A program made the position numbers and the translations under genes. From the NCBI GenBank assembly GCA_018816735.1, contig JAHIVH010000054.1, positions 144,146 through 208,145 on the forward strand: 64,000 nucleotides of DNA. The letters are read 5' to 3'. This document shows positions 28,454 through 37,954 of the stretch, piece after piece; position 1 is the stretch's first letter, and every line of letters begins with the position of its first letter. Below the pieces are notes generated by a model. The model had not been told where the DNA came from and ran no database searches. It saw nothing but the letters and a program-made list of their open reading frames with translations. The stretch is from Pseudomonadota bacterium (GTDB taxonomy: Bacteria; Desulfobacterota; Desulfobacteria; Desulfobacterales; JAHIVH01).

Positions 28454-28826
28454 TATTGTCTGCTTCCCTGAGTAATAGATTGTCTTCTTCCCCTCCGGAC
28501 AGTTTGGCGACATATGCATCCGCACCAAGGCGCCTGGCCCTTTCCATATCTTCCGGAGCGCCAAACACGGTATGCATGATCACATATGTTTTTCTGGAAG
28601 CTTTTTTTGATTTGATTTTCTTTAATATGTCTATGCCGCTGATGTCGCTTTTCAACCGTATATCGAGTATGGCAATTTCATATGTTTCATTTTCGATTTT
28701 TTGTATGGCATCTTCCCCATTATACACCGAATCAACATGATACCCGTTTTCCGCCAAATCTTCCTTGATGAATTGATTGATGGCTTCATTATCCTCTATG
28801 ATTAATACGCGTATTTTTTCTTTCAT
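28425..28826 (-). CDS. Single-domain response regulator (CheY-like)
   Basis: The 133-residue protein is a receiver domain only: acidic pair ED at 11-12, phospho-acceptor Asp 55 in IAILDIRL, Thr 86 (VIMHT) and Lys 108 (YVAKL). It has no DNA-binding output, so it probably works through protein contacts. It starts 9 bp after the histidine kinase gene and is third in that operon. Its 3' end overlaps the convergent ABC ATPase gene by 29 bp. Confidence 0.9.
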   Translation of the reverse strand: MKEKIRVLIIEDNEAINQFIKEDLAENGYHVDSVYNGEDAIQKIENETYEIAILDIRLKSDISGIDILKKIKSKKASRKTYVIMHTVFGAPEDMERARRLGADAYVAKLSGGEEDNLLLREADNIRKKIHGLS

Positions 28827-28835
28827 TGTTTTCCT

Positions 28836-30890
28836 TTAATCCCCCGCAGGGATGCAGATTTCAAATAAGCTCCCTTTTCTTGTGTCATTTAAGTTCAGAC
28901 CCGGAAATGCATCCGGCTCTAACGGGCTGATGATTTTAATTTCGCCATTATGCTTATGGATGATTCTATTGACAATTGTCAGGCCAAGGCCGATGCCTTT
29001 ATCAAAATCCTTTTGATAATCAGCCTGAAAAAAAGGAAAAAAAATATCCTGTTTATTTTTGTCAGATATGCCATTTCCATTATCAGCGACGTATATATAT
29101 ACTTTTTTCTTTTTTCTGCCCAATGAAATGAGTATTTTCCCCCCTTTTTGCGTGTATTTGATGGCATTCTGGATAATATTTTTGATTGCGATGATCATAT
29201 TCTCTTCATCTGCGTTTATATGGTAGCTGGACGCATCAGCTGGTTTTTGAAATTCAATTTCATGCATATATTCCGGGTCATTGTTAAAGCTCTGCAGCAT
29301 TTGTAGCGCATTTTCAATAATATCAATCAGATTGCACGGTTTGAAAATAAATTCCTCCTGATTTTTGTCAAACCGGACAACTCTCAGGTAATTCTGGGTT
29401 AATGATTTTAACTGGATGGCCTGGTCTTTTATCAATTGGGCTGTTTTTTGAAGGCGGTCAGGCAAATCAACTGATTTCATCAGCCGGTTGCTCCCCATAA
29501 CGATAGCTGTGACAGGTGTTAGAAATTCATGGGCAATTTTGTTGTTTATTTCCGTTTCCGCTTTTTGGCTCTGCCTTAACAGATGCAGATAACAGGCTTC
29601 CTGTTTTTCACGATCCACATAAAATCGATAAAAAGCATTGTATAAAATTCCGGCAAATAACAAGCCGATGCCCATGCTTCTCAGCCCCCATTCTATCCAT
29701 CCGTTGGTGATATTTATGATTCCTATGCCTGAAATTAATTCTAAAACATTGCCAAAGAACAAAAAAGTGAGAACGCCAATCGATATTTTAATGATTGTAG
29801 AAGATTGGGAAAATAGCAGAATGCAGATCACCCACATGAGGCCGATCATGATATTGATGACCGCAAAAGAAGGGACAATAATACCTGACCAGTGATAAGG
29901 CACAAAAATGGCAATCAGGAAAAATACAGGCAGAATTCTGTATTGCCACAGTAAAAAGAGCTGAAAGGGCTTGGCTTTTTTCAGGATTAAAAAATTGCGG
30001 GCAATGATATTGCAGCACAGTAACGCCAAAATGCCGTTTATATTAAACAGGTAATTGACGAGTCCGGGGAAAAGAAAGTGGATATACTGAAATAGGTATT
30101 GAAAGGCAAAACCTGTATAATATGCAGTATTGTAAATCGTTGTCAGTGAAAGAAAGCTTAAAAATAAAAAAACGTCACGTTCCGAATATTTTTGCTCATT
30201 CTGGCCTTTTAGCGAAAAATAGCTTTTCAGCAATCCGGTCAGGTATAATTTCTGCTTTAAGACAGATATTGCCGGCAATAATGAAAGGTAATAGTTTATA
30301 AACGAAATAATAAAAAAAGTGGCAAAAAACATTCCATATAAAAGTGCTTCTCCGGTCATTTTTTTATGAAACGCATTCAATCCGTACAACCTGAATTTGA
30401 CGCGGAACTGACCTGAAGTTCTAACCTTAAAATAATATGTCTGCTTTCCGGGGTTCTGCTGCACCCAAAAAGCCGGCGTATGATTATCGATTTGACGATC
30501 TTTAAATGGCAGTTTATCACCTGCCATAAATGAATATGTTTTATCTGATGAATAAAAATAGACTTCATCAATGGCACCATACGCATATTCTATATAAAAA
30601 GAGGCAGGTACGGGTGCTGTATTGTCAATAGCAACTTTAAACCAGTATACAGACTCTGTAAAACCCAATGAAAAGTAAGGTTTTTCTGCATTTATCCAGT
30701 GTACTGTTTTATCGTCAGCGATAACATCATCAATATCATAGCTGCCTTTGGCATCTTCAAAATAGGAAATGTATTCTCCGATAAAATTTCCGGTTAACCG
30801 GCTGTCCGGGTATATCGTATATTCACCGGCACTTGAAAAGGAAGGAAAGAACAACAGGAAAAATATGAACAGATTACTTCTTTTTGGCAT
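28836..30890 (-). CDS. Membrane histidine kinase with 7TMR-DISM sensor
   Basis: I place the start at ATG 30890, followed by a signal peptide (MPKRSNLFIFFLLFFPSFSSA); this overlaps the HTH gene by 17 bp. The 684-residue protein has a periplasmic DISMED2-like beta domain (about 22-180), seven hydrophobic helices (about 190-430), then HisKA with His near 453 (NKIAHEFLTP) and HATPase (N box NIIQNAIKYT, G1 DNGNGISD, G2 GIGLGLTIV). DISM receptors often sense carbohydrates or other small ligands. The cognate receiver is the next gene. The ligand is unknown. Confidence 0.9.
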   Translation of the reverse strand: MPKRSNLFIFFLLFFPSFSSAGEYTIYPDSRLTGNFIGEYISYFEDAKGSYDIDDVIADDKTVHWINAEKPYFSLGFTESVYWFKVAIDNTAPVPASFYIEYAYGAIDEVYFYSSDKTYSFMAGDKLPFKDRQIDNHTPAFWVQQNPGKQTYYFKVRTSGQFRVKFRLYGLNAFHKKMTGEALLYGMFFATFFIISFINYYLSLLPAISVLKQKLYLTGLLKSYFSLKGQNEQKYSERDVFLFLSFLSLTTIYNTAYYTGFAFQYLFQYIHFLFPGLVNYLFNINGILALLCCNIIARNFLILKKAKPFQLFLLWQYRILPVFFLIAIFVPYHWSGIIVPSFAVINIMIGLMWVICILLFSQSSTIIKISIGVLTFLFFGNVLELISGIGIINITNGWIEWGLRSMGIGLLFAGILYNAFYRFYVDREKQEACYLHLLRQSQKAETEINNKIAHEFLTPVTAIVMGSNRLMKSVDLPDRLQKTAQLIKDQAIQLKSLTQNYLRVVRFDKNQEEFIFKPCNLIDIIENALQMLQSFNNDPEYMHEIEFQKPADASSYHINADEENMIIAIKNIIQNAIKYTQKGGKILISLGRKKKKVYIYVADNGNGISDKNKQDIFFPFFQADYQKDFDKGIGLGLTIVNRIIHKHNGEIKIISPLEPDAFPGLNLNDTRKGSLFEICIPAGD

Positions 30891-31296
30891 TGATGATTTC
30901 CAGTAATTCCCTGCCATCAGGTGTTGAAATGTAAGTTTTAAACATTTCATTGAGAATATCTTTTAATTTCTGGTTCTCCTGTAAAAGTTGTTTGTTGATG
31001 TGTTTCAATCTCAATATGGCTTCATATGCCTTATCTTTCTCTTCATAATCAAAGTTCGTTTTCTGCTCGTTTAAATTTTGCTTCCCCATATTGAAAAGTA
31101 ACCAGTCCGCCGAGATGCCATCTGTTTCGCATATATCGATAAAATGCTGCAAACTCGGTAAATGCCCTTTTTTCCACCGGGCAGGTATCAGGGATGGGGC
31201 AATATTTAATTTTTCAACCCACCATGTATTGGGCCGGGTAGATAATACTTTCATGAATCGCTTAAAAAATTTGTTTTTGTTATATCGGATGTCCAT
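30874..31296 (-). CDS. CI-repressor-like HTH protein with coiled coil
   Basis: The first 75 of 140 residues resemble the bacteriophage CI repressor HTH domain (WVEKLNIAPSLIPARWKKG, then FIDICETDGISADWLLFN). Residues about 85-125 form a heptad-like coiled coil (AILRLKHINKQLLQENQKL). There is no peptidase or C-terminal repressor domain. It is first in an operon with a histidine kinase (17-bp overlap) and a receiver protein, so the HTH may be the DNA-binding output of the system. A 12-bp palindrome about 250 bp upstream is a possible site for it. Confidence 0.8.
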   Translation of the reverse strand: MDIRYNKNKFFKRFMKVLSTRPNTWWVEKLNIAPSLIPARWKKGHLPSLQHFIDICETDGISADWLLFNMGKQNLNEQKTNFDYEEKDKAYEAILRLKHINKQLLQENQKLKDILNEMFKTYISTPDGRELLEIINAKKK

Positions 31297-31649
31297 TTTA
31301 AAGATGCTTTACTGTTTTGAATGTTTACCGTCTTATGGGCGCAATCATTAAAATCATTCAATCTGCCTAACATGATTTTAAATAATATTCAATGGTTATG
31401 ATCACTAAATTGGGGAGGATGGCTCATGCACGGGATTGCCTGAATGCGTCGATTTATGGGGATGGACTCCCCGGCAGTTCATATGGGGTGAATAAAAGTT
31501 ATTTGTTAAAAAACGCTTGCACTGTTTTTTTTTCAATGATACCTGTTTAAACAGTTAAATCAAAAAAAATATTATTTTATTAAATTATAAATTTTTGAAC
31601 TTTCATCTGGCATTTCATGGGTTTAACTATTTAAATTTAAAGGAGAATA
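31297..31649. other. AT-rich divergent intergenic region
   Basis: About 350 bases between the HTH operon and the methyltransferase gene. It holds a short hairpin (GGGGA/TCCCC, 31458-31472), a TTGCAC-like element near 31517 and a perfect palindrome at 31543-31554. No gene is supported. Confidence 0.5.
31543..31554. promoter_or_regulatory. Perfect 12-bp palindrome, possible operator
   Basis: CTGTTTAAACAG is a perfect inverted repeat in an AT-rich region upstream of the methyltransferase gene and of the divergent CI-like HTH operon. Binding by the HTH protein is a guess from position and symmetry. Confidence 0.35.
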
Positions 31650-32336
31650 ATGATGATATCTGAAATGTTTTTAGCAATGTGCAGAACATCGCCTGCTGTT
31701 AAAAAAAATTTATGGAAAGGCATGTATCAGGCGTTTGCATTATATACCAGAAACATTGAAGGCAAATCTGTCCTGGAAGTCGGCAGTGGCAGGGGGGGCG
31801 GATCCAATTATATCAAGCGGTACTTGAAACCAAAAAAAATAGTTGGTGTGGATCTGTCCAGTAAAGCAGTGAAGCTTTGCAATAAGAATTATGCAGGTGA
31901 TGGGTTGTCCTATATTTGCGGAGATGCAGAAAACCTTGAATTTGAAGATGAAAGTTTTGATGTGGTTCTCAATGTTGAATCTTCGCACTGTTATAGTGCC
32001 ATGCCGTCATTTTTAAGTGAAGTAAAAAGAGTGCTGAAAAAAGGGGGATTCTTCCTTTTTGCTGATTTGCGGGACCATGATAAAATGGATATTCTTTATA
32101 AACAGCTTGAAAGCACAGGGATGAATTTTATCAAGGAAAAAAATATAACCCCCAATATTGTTGAAGCTTTGAATACCGACAGCAATCGGAGACTGGAAGG
32201 GATTAAAGCTTTTACGCTTTCCCGGTTATTCAAAGAACCATTTAAAGAATTTGCCGGTGTCAAAGGTACAAAGTGCTATGAATGGTTTAGAACCGGAGAG
32301 GTGGTTTACAAAAGTTTTGTCCTTCAAAAAGTATGA
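31650..32336 (+). CDS. Class I SAM-dependent methyltransferase
   Basis: The 228-residue protein has motif I (VLEVGSGRGGGS, about residues 39-50), motif II (IVGVDLSS), GDAENLEFEDESFDVV (motif III/IV) and LKKGGFFLFADLR. The ESSHCY segment after motif IV recalls methyltransferases acting on long-chain lipids and phenolphthiotriol-type or sterol substrates. AAGGAGA lies before the tandem ATGs at 31650 and 31653. It is cytosolic, with no partner gene that reveals the substrate. Confidence 0.82.
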   Translation: MMISEMFLAMCRTSPAVKKNLWKGMYQAFALYTRNIEGKSVLEVGSGRGGGSNYIKRYLKPKKIVGVDLSSKAVKLCNKNYAGDGLSYICGDAENLEFEDESFDVVLNVESSHCYSAMPSFLSEVKRVLKKGGFFLFADLRDHDKMDILYKQLESTGMNFIKEKNITPNIVEALNTDSNRRLEGIKAFTLSRLFKEPFKEFAGVKGTKCYEWFRTGEVVYKSFVLQKV

Positions 32337-32444
32337 TCCACGCAAATCTTCGGATGGATTTTTTTAACGACATACCTTTGTCATGGTTGGTCATTAAGGT
32401 TGAAAGGTCAGCGTTTATATAGTTGTGATCCCGCTAAACAAAAG

Positions 32445-32636
32445 ATGATGAAAGAGGACATCCCAAATATATGCATCCTAACCATATGCGCATGCTGTAA
32501 AAAAAAACGGGACGATAACGGTTCCTGGAATCATTTAGCAGACGATATCCATGACCATGCAGACGTAAAGTTCAGCCATACGCTTTGCGAGGCTTGTGCC
32601 AACAAGCTTTATCCTGAGTTTGTCCATGAAAAATAA
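32445..32636 (+). CDS. Small zinc-ribbon-like protein
   Basis: The 63-residue protein has two Cys pairs (ICACCKK and LCEACANKLYPE) around a conserved-looking core (RDDNGSW...FSHTLC). The same segment is common at the C terminus of response regulators and as small free proteins in sulfate reducers. It likely binds a metal through four Cys. The start is uncertain: ATG 32445 or 32448 has a weak ribosome site, and an in-frame TTG at 32400 is possible. Its function is unknown. Confidence 0.65.
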   Translation: MMKEDIPNICILTICACCKKKRDDNGSWNHLADDIHDHADVKFSHTLCEACANKLYPEFVHEK

Positions 32637-32664
32637 AGAGAGATTTTATCCGGGACTCATGGTT

Positions 32665-34050
32665 TTACATTGGTTTTATATCAATACAAAAAGAGAAGAA
32701 GGTGTTTTCGTTTTCTCTTTTGTAAAATAGGTTTCCTTTATGGTGGTCCATAATTTTTTTAGAAATGGCAAGGCCCAGTCCGGCACCTCCTGACGCCTGA
32801 TTTCTGGAAGAGTCGACGCGATAAAGCGGCTCAAATATTCTTTCAGACTCATTTTCAGGCACACCCGGCCCCTGATCTTCCACGAAGAAGCAGACATACC
32901 GGCCATCTTCATAGGCGCCAATACGGATAGATTGTTTTTCTTGTGAGTACCGGATGGCATTGTCCAGCAGATTGGAGAATACCTGTTTCAGTCTTTCGAA
33001 ATCAAACCGGATATCCGGCATCTTTTCATTCTGAATAACTTCGAGCCGTCGGTTTTTCTTTGTGACAATGGGCAGGTATTGCTGATAGATGTGGTCAAGC
33101 AGTATTTTCGGATTGATGATTTCAGTATTCAGCGTGAAGTTTGGCAGATTCATTCGTGAAAATATAGCCAGATTTCCGATGAGCAGATCCATGGAGTGGA
33201 TATCTTTTTCAATATTTTTCAGATGACGCATGGCTCTCTCATCTGTGTTTATTTCCTTGAGAAGTTCTGTCCCCACCCGAATCCGGGAAAGCGGGGAGCA
33301 AAGCTCATGGGACATATCGGCAAGAAGTTGTTTCTTTGAGAGGATCATCCGGTTTACAGATTGACTCATATCCCTGTATACTCTGAACAGATCCCCGATT
33401 TCATCCTTTCTTGTGCATACAGGTGACTGGTCAAAATGACCGGTTGCCATTTTTTGCAGGGAGCTTGCAAGTTCGCTGATTGGCCGGGTAATGCCTTTTG
33501 AAAAGGGATAGGTTGCCAAAGAAAGAAGAACACCTACCAGAACAAGACCTGCCAGAAATGACTTTTCCGCCATGCTTTCCGGAAATGTTTTGGTGATATA
33601 CACATAAATAGGGTCACCGGTTGCTGAAGAAATGGGCAGCATGTAGATAATCGGCCTGCCAAAATGCCCGCTTTGAACAAAAATACCGTTTTTACCGATG
33701 GCATCAACCATGTCTGCAGACACCGGGATATCTTTTTCGGTCAACCGACGGGAGTGAAAATATATTTTTTTGTTTTGATCGATTACAGCGATCCCAAAAC
33801 CGTAGCTTTCTGAAAATTGATTGATGAAATGGTTGATGCCGTCTTCGGAAGTGTTTTTTTCCATCAGGTCAGCGATAAGTATGCTCACATAATGGCTATG
33901 ACTTCTCAGCATGCTGTGTATCTTTTGTGATAAAGATCTTCCCACAGTCATGTAAAAAAGCAGGGTAACTGCAAAAAGGGTTGCAAGGATCGTGCATAAA
34001 AACCAGGCCGTCATTTTCACGTAAAGTTTGCTGAATTTCTTTTTTTCCAT
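32665..34050 (-). CDS. Sensor histidine kinase with HAMP (CpxA-like)
   Basis: ATG 34050 is chosen for GGAGG eight bases upstream. The 461-residue protein has a transmembrane helix (about 15-35), a periplasmic loop of about 130 residues, a second helix (about 160-185), HAMP, HisKA with His near 248 (MSHELCSPLSRIRVG), and HATPase (LLDNAIRYS; DQGPGVPENE; GAGLGLAIS). It resembles CpxA/EnvZ-type envelope sensors. It lies 177 bp downstream of the OmpR-type regulator gene on the same strand, so the two form a pair. Confidence 0.9.
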   Translation of the reverse strand: MEKKKFSKLYVKMTAWFLCTILATLFAVTLLFYMTVGRSLSQKIHSMLRSHSHYVSILIADLMEKNTSEDGINHFINQFSESYGFGIAVIDQNKKIYFHSRRLTEKDIPVSADMVDAIGKNGIFVQSGHFGRPIIYMLPISSATGDPIYVYITKTFPESMAEKSFLAGLVLVGVLLSLATYPFSKGITRPISELASSLQKMATGHFDQSPVCTRKDEIGDLFRVYRDMSQSVNRMILSKKQLLADMSHELCSPLSRIRVGTELLKEINTDERAMRHLKNIEKDIHSMDLLIGNLAIFSRMNLPNFTLNTEIINPKILLDHIYQQYLPIVTKKNRRLEVIQNEKMPDIRFDFERLKQVFSNLLDNAIRYSQEKQSIRIGAYEDGRYVCFFVEDQGPGVPENESERIFEPLYRVDSSRNQASGGAGLGLAISKKIMDHHKGNLFYKRENENTFFSFCIDIKPM

Positions 34051-34227
34051 GAAAGGGTCCTCCAATTACAGCCAGGTTGAGTATGATGATTTATGTCATA
34101 CCATTCCCGTGTAAAGAAAATATGACCAAAGATGTAAAAATTATGACGATATGTAAAAAGTCTTTAACATCCGGAGAAACAGTCCAGGAACACACATGAA
34201 AAATGACCTGAAGAATGGGCAGGGTGG

Positions 34228-34926
34228 CTATTCTGACCAGCTGTATCCTTTCCCCCAGATCGTTTTGATGAATACGGGTTTGGCGGGATTGTCCTCTATT
34301 TTTTTCCGGATACGGCTGATATGGACGTCTATTGAACGGTCAAATGCTTCGAATTCACGCCCCCTGGCAATATTCAGGAGATGGTCCCTTGTAATTGTCT
34401 TTCCTCTGGAAATGGCAAGTTCATGGAGGATGTCGAACTCAACACCAGACATGAAAATATCCTGGCCATTTTTGAAGACTTTTCGTTTCATCCCATCAAT
34501 GGTCATGGAATGAATTTTGATGATGCCTGTGGGATTAAGGGGTTTCCGGTCTGATGGCTCTGAGGTTCTTCTCAGTATGGCCTTGATGCGGGCGATCAGT
34601 TCTCGTGGATTGAAGGGCTTGTGCATGTAATCGTCAGCGCCCATTTCAAGGCCGATGACCCTGTCTGTTTCATCATCCCTTGCAGTGAGCATGATTACCG
34701 GAATCATCGAAAGGGTCCTGATTTGTCTCAGCGTTTCAAACCCATCCATGTCCGGCATCATGATGTCCAGAATAACGATGTCAAAAGGGCCGTTTTCTTG
34801 AAGTGCCGTAATACCTTCATGACCTGCAAAGGCAGAAAATGTGAGGTAGTTATTTTCCTGAAAATATTCACATAAAACGTACTGAAGGTTTGTGTCATCA
34901 TCAATGACAAGGATTCTGGTTGTCAT
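34228..34926 (-). CDS. OmpR/PhoB-family response regulator
   Basis: The 232-residue protein has a receiver domain (acidic residues 10-11, phospho-Asp 54 in VILDIMMPDMDG, Lys in MHKPFNP) and a winged-helix DNA-binding domain (GVEFDILHELAISRGKTITRDHLL; RSIDVHISRIRKKIEDNP; WGKGYSW). It resembles CpxR. Its ribosome site (AAGGGGG) overlaps the end of the upstream 3D-lipoprotein gene, only 12 bp away, so the two are likely cotranscribed. Its partner kinase is downstream. Confidence 0.92.
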   Translation of the reverse strand: MTTRILVIDDDTNLQYVLCEYFQENNYLTFSAFAGHEGITALQENGPFDIVILDIMMPDMDGFETLRQIRTLSMIPVIMLTARDDETDRVIGLEMGADDYMHKPFNPRELIARIKAILRRTSEPSDRKPLNPTGIIKIHSMTIDGMKRKVFKNGQDIFMSGVEFDILHELAISRGKTITRDHLLNIARGREFEAFDRSIDVHISRIRKKIEDNPAKPVFIKTIWGKGYSWSE

Positions 34927-34938
34927 CAGAACCCCCTT

Positions 34939-35469
34939 TTATTTTTTTTGAATAATGACATCCACATTCCGTTTTCCCCAGTTCAGGGCTTTTCTGTGGG
35001 ACTTGAAATAGAGATCGAGCCGGTTCGCACCCTTGATGGCACCCCCTCTGTCTTCCACAACACCCCATCCATATCCCGGCACATACATTCGAGTTCCGAA
35101 ACGATGATATTTCGTGTCTGCGGCAATAGTGCCATCCTTTGGCAGAAGAAACCAGGGGAAAAGTATGACCCTTACAGGAATCATCCAGGGATGCTTAATG
35201 CTGTCCACAGAAAAGAGACCCGGAACAGGTTCCCGAGGCTTGGTCCCGCTGGCGGTCTTTCCGGAATACGCTTTTCCTCGGTTTTTTCCTGTTTTAACAT
35301 ACCTGTGCCATACATCGAGTTTCAGAAATTTCCAGCTGCCTCTTTCCCAGCCGCAGCAGTACCCGCAACCGCAGTATCCGGTGGTTTTCATTTTCCGGGT
35401 CACCTGTTTCGCTGCACAGCCGGAAAAGAGAAGCGATAAAATAATGATGGCCAAAAAAGAGTGTTTCAT
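34939..35469 (-). CDS. 3D-domain lipoprotein
   Basis: The start is placed at ATG 35469, followed by a lipobox signal (MKHSFLAIIILSLLFSGC). The 176-residue protein has a Cys-rich stretch after the anchor (GYCGCGYCC) and a C-terminal 3D domain: AADTKYHRFGTRMYVPGYG, VVEDRGGAIKG and NRLDLYF carry the three Asp that name it. The 3D fold is the catalytic part of MltA-type lytic transglycosylases and related double-psi barrels, so a peptidoglycan role is likely. It sits between nrdJ and the two-component genes on one strand. Confidence 0.88.
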   Translation of the reverse strand: MKHSFLAIIILSLLFSGCAAKQVTRKMKTTGYCGCGYCCGWERGSWKFLKLDVWHRYVKTGKNRGKAYSGKTASGTKPREPVPGLFSVDSIKHPWMIPVRVILFPWFLLPKDGTIAADTKYHRFGTRMYVPGYGWGVVEDRGGAIKGANRLDLYFKSHRKALNWGKRNVDVIIQKK

Positions 35470-35543
35470 TGGTCTATACCCATTGCAGACAGCGTTTGGG
35501 GCGAAACCCTGCCCGAAACCATCCGGATATCGCAGCCTGATTC

Positions 35544-37772
35544 TTATCCGCACTTGGTGAAACCACAGTAATGACAGGTTTTGCACCCTTCTTCAAATGT
35601 AAATAACTGACCACATTCCGGGCAGGCATCTCCTCGTAATGTATTTTCGGTTTTGAGTTTGCTTTTGCCTTCAGGCATGTAGCGTTTTTCAAGAACCCGT
35701 CCGATGGCATCCGGAATGGAGAGAACGAGACCGCCATTCTGGAATACCGTGTGTTCACCGGTAATGCCTTTCACCTGATCAATAATTTCCTCAACATGAA
35801 CACCGGACCTTAGTGCAAGAGAAATAAGCCGCCCGATGGCTTCTGTTTTTGCTGTTGTCGATTTTCCGGATTTCCCGATGGTTGCGAACACTTCAAAGGG
35901 GCGTCCCTCAAACTCGGTCACTGTAACATAAAGCTGTCCCATGCCTGTTTTTACTTTTGTGGTGAAACCGTTCAAGGTGTCCGGTCTTTCCTTTACAGCC
36001 CTCATGAAGCTGTCAATTTCCTGATTGTTGCCGGAGAAGGAAAGCACCTGGTTTTCCTTGCTGCCATCCCGGTAAATGGTGACACCCTTGCATCCCAGCT
36101 CATAGGCCATGTCATAAATTTTCAACACATCATCTTCGGTGGCATCATGGGGCAGATTGACCGTTTTTGAAACCGCATTGTCCGTGTGCTTCTGAAACGC
36201 GGCCTGCATTTTAATATGCCATTCAGATGATACATCATGGGATGTAACGTATATTTTTTTGATGTCTTCAGGTATACCTTCTATATCCTTGATGCTGCCC
36301 TTCTGGGAGATAAGATTCATCAGTTCCGCACTGAAAAATCCCCTTTCCTTGGCCATCCTTTCAAAAAACGGGTTCACTTCCACAAGTTCGTCATTGTCCA
36401 TGACTTTTCTGATAAAACTTAATGCAAAAAGAGGCTCAATGCCGCTTGAACAGTTGGCGATAATACTTAGCGTCCCGGTAGGTGCAATGGTTGTGGTTGT
36501 GGCGTTTCTGTATCGTTCATTTTTTTTATTTTTAAATATGCTTTTGTCAAAATTTTTAAATACACCTCTTTGAGCAGCCAGATTTGTTGAGGCCGCATGG
36601 GATTCCTGCTGGATGAACCCCATAACCGTATCTGCCACTTCAATTGCCCGTTCCGAATCGTAAGGAATGGCGAGCTGGAACAACATGTCTGCAAATCCCA
36701 TGACGCCCAGACCGATTTTTCTATTGCCCTTGACCATTTTATCGATTTCTTCCAGGGGGTAGATGGACATATCAATGGTGTTGTCCAGAAATCTGACAGA
36801 CAGGTGAACCGTTTCTTTAAGACTTTCAAAATCGATCACTGTTTCATTATTTTTTTCAGTCACGAACTTGGCCAGGTTGATGGACCCCAGATTACAGGCT
36901 TCCATAGGCAGAAGGGGCTGCTCGCCACAGGGGTTGGTGGATTCGATTTCACCCAACAGCGGCGTGGTGTTGTCCCGATTGATCCGGTCTAGAAAAATGA
37001 TGCCGGGATCACCGTTTGACCAGGCCTGCTTGACCAACACCTCGTAAACTTCAAAAGCATTTTTTTCTCCGATTTTTTTACCATTGCTGGGATCGATCAG
37101 GTCATACGATTCATTATTTTTAACGGCTTTCATGAATTCTTCGGTGATAGCCACGGATATATTGAAATTGTTCAGGCTTTTATTGTGCCGTTTGCAGAAT
37201 ATAAAATCCATGATATCCGGATGATCCACCCGGAGAATCCCCATATTGGCACCTCGCCTGGTGCCGCCCTGCTTGACCTGTTCGGTGGCTGTGTTGAAAA
37301 TTTTCATAAAGGAAACAGGCCCTGATGCCACACCGCCCGTGGTTCCCACAGGGCTGTTTTTCGGTCTCAGGCGTGAAAAGGAAAAACCGGTGCCTCCCCC
37401 GGATTTATGAATTAATGCGGCATTTTTAACGGTCTCGAAAATTTTTTCAAGATCATCCTCAACCGGCAGTACAAAACAGGCCGCAAGCTGGCCCAACTGC
37501 CTGCCTGCATTCATCAGGGTCGGGGAGTTTGGCAGGAATTTAAACTCGGTCATCAAGCTGTAAAAGCTGTTTTCAATTTCTTTTTCAGATACCGATGATT
37601 TGTAACTCTGCTCGGCCCTGGCAATATGCTTTGCCACTCTCCTGAACATTTTTTCAGGCGTTTCCTCGATCTTGCCATTTTGATCCTTTTTGAGATATCG
37701 TCTTTCCAACACTGTTTTTGCGTTTTCAGACAATTCCAACCCACTTTTTGCCGTTTTTTTTCTGTCTGCCAT
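35544..37772 (-). CDS. nrdJ: Adenosylcobalamin-dependent ribonucleotide reductase (class II)
   Basis: The 742-residue protein reduces ribonucleotides to deoxyribonucleotides using an adenosylcobalamin-generated thiyl radical, so it works without oxygen. The core shows GRQLGQLAACFVLPVEDD, the GGGTGFSFSRLRP loop, the active-site run NPCGEQPLLPMEACNLGSINL (near residue 281) and TGTLS...SGIEPLFALSF. The C-terminal tail is a zinc ribbon (CPECGQ...CKTCHYCG) with Cys for re-reduction. No ATP-cone is evident at the N terminus. ATG 37772 follows a long A-rich leader ending in AAGGAAAC. Tandem NrdR boxes lie about 250 bp upstream. Confidence 0.93.
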   Translation of the reverse strand: MADRKKTAKSGLELSENAKTVLERRYLKKDQNGKIEETPEKMFRRVAKHIARAEQSYKSSVSEKEIENSFYSLMTEFKFLPNSPTLMNAGRQLGQLAACFVLPVEDDLEKIFETVKNAALIHKSGGGTGFSFSRLRPKNSPVGTTGGVASGPVSFMKIFNTATEQVKQGGTRRGANMGILRVDHPDIMDFIFCKRHNKSLNNFNISVAITEEFMKAVKNNESYDLIDPSNGKKIGEKNAFEVYEVLVKQAWSNGDPGIIFLDRINRDNTTPLLGEIESTNPCGEQPLLPMEACNLGSINLAKFVTEKNNETVIDFESLKETVHLSVRFLDNTIDMSIYPLEEIDKMVKGNRKIGLGVMGFADMLFQLAIPYDSERAIEVADTVMGFIQQESHAASTNLAAQRGVFKNFDKSIFKNKKNERYRNATTTTIAPTGTLSIIANCSSGIEPLFALSFIRKVMDNDELVEVNPFFERMAKERGFFSAELMNLISQKGSIKDIEGIPEDIKKIYVTSHDVSSEWHIKMQAAFQKHTDNAVSKTVNLPHDATEDDVLKIYDMAYELGCKGVTIYRDGSKENQVLSFSGNNQEIDSFMRAVKERPDTLNGFTTKVKTGMGQLYVTVTEFEGRPFEVFATIGKSGKSTTAKTEAIGRLISLALRSGVHVEEIIDQVKGITGEHTVFQNGGLVLSIPDAIGRVLEKRYMPEGKSKLKTENTLRGDACPECGQLFTFEEGCKTCHYCGFTKCG

Positions 37773-37954
37773 GTGTCTTGTTTCCTTTTTTTTTTAATTC
37801 GTCAATACGTTCCGCTTCCGTTTAAAAAAACAAAAGACATGCGTCAAATAGAACCGAAATATCACAATGAAAAGTCAAATGAGAACAGCAGTCATCAATT
37901 TATTTCGGTCTGTTATTGACTATCTTATACAATCACGTATTTGTTGGATTTTAG

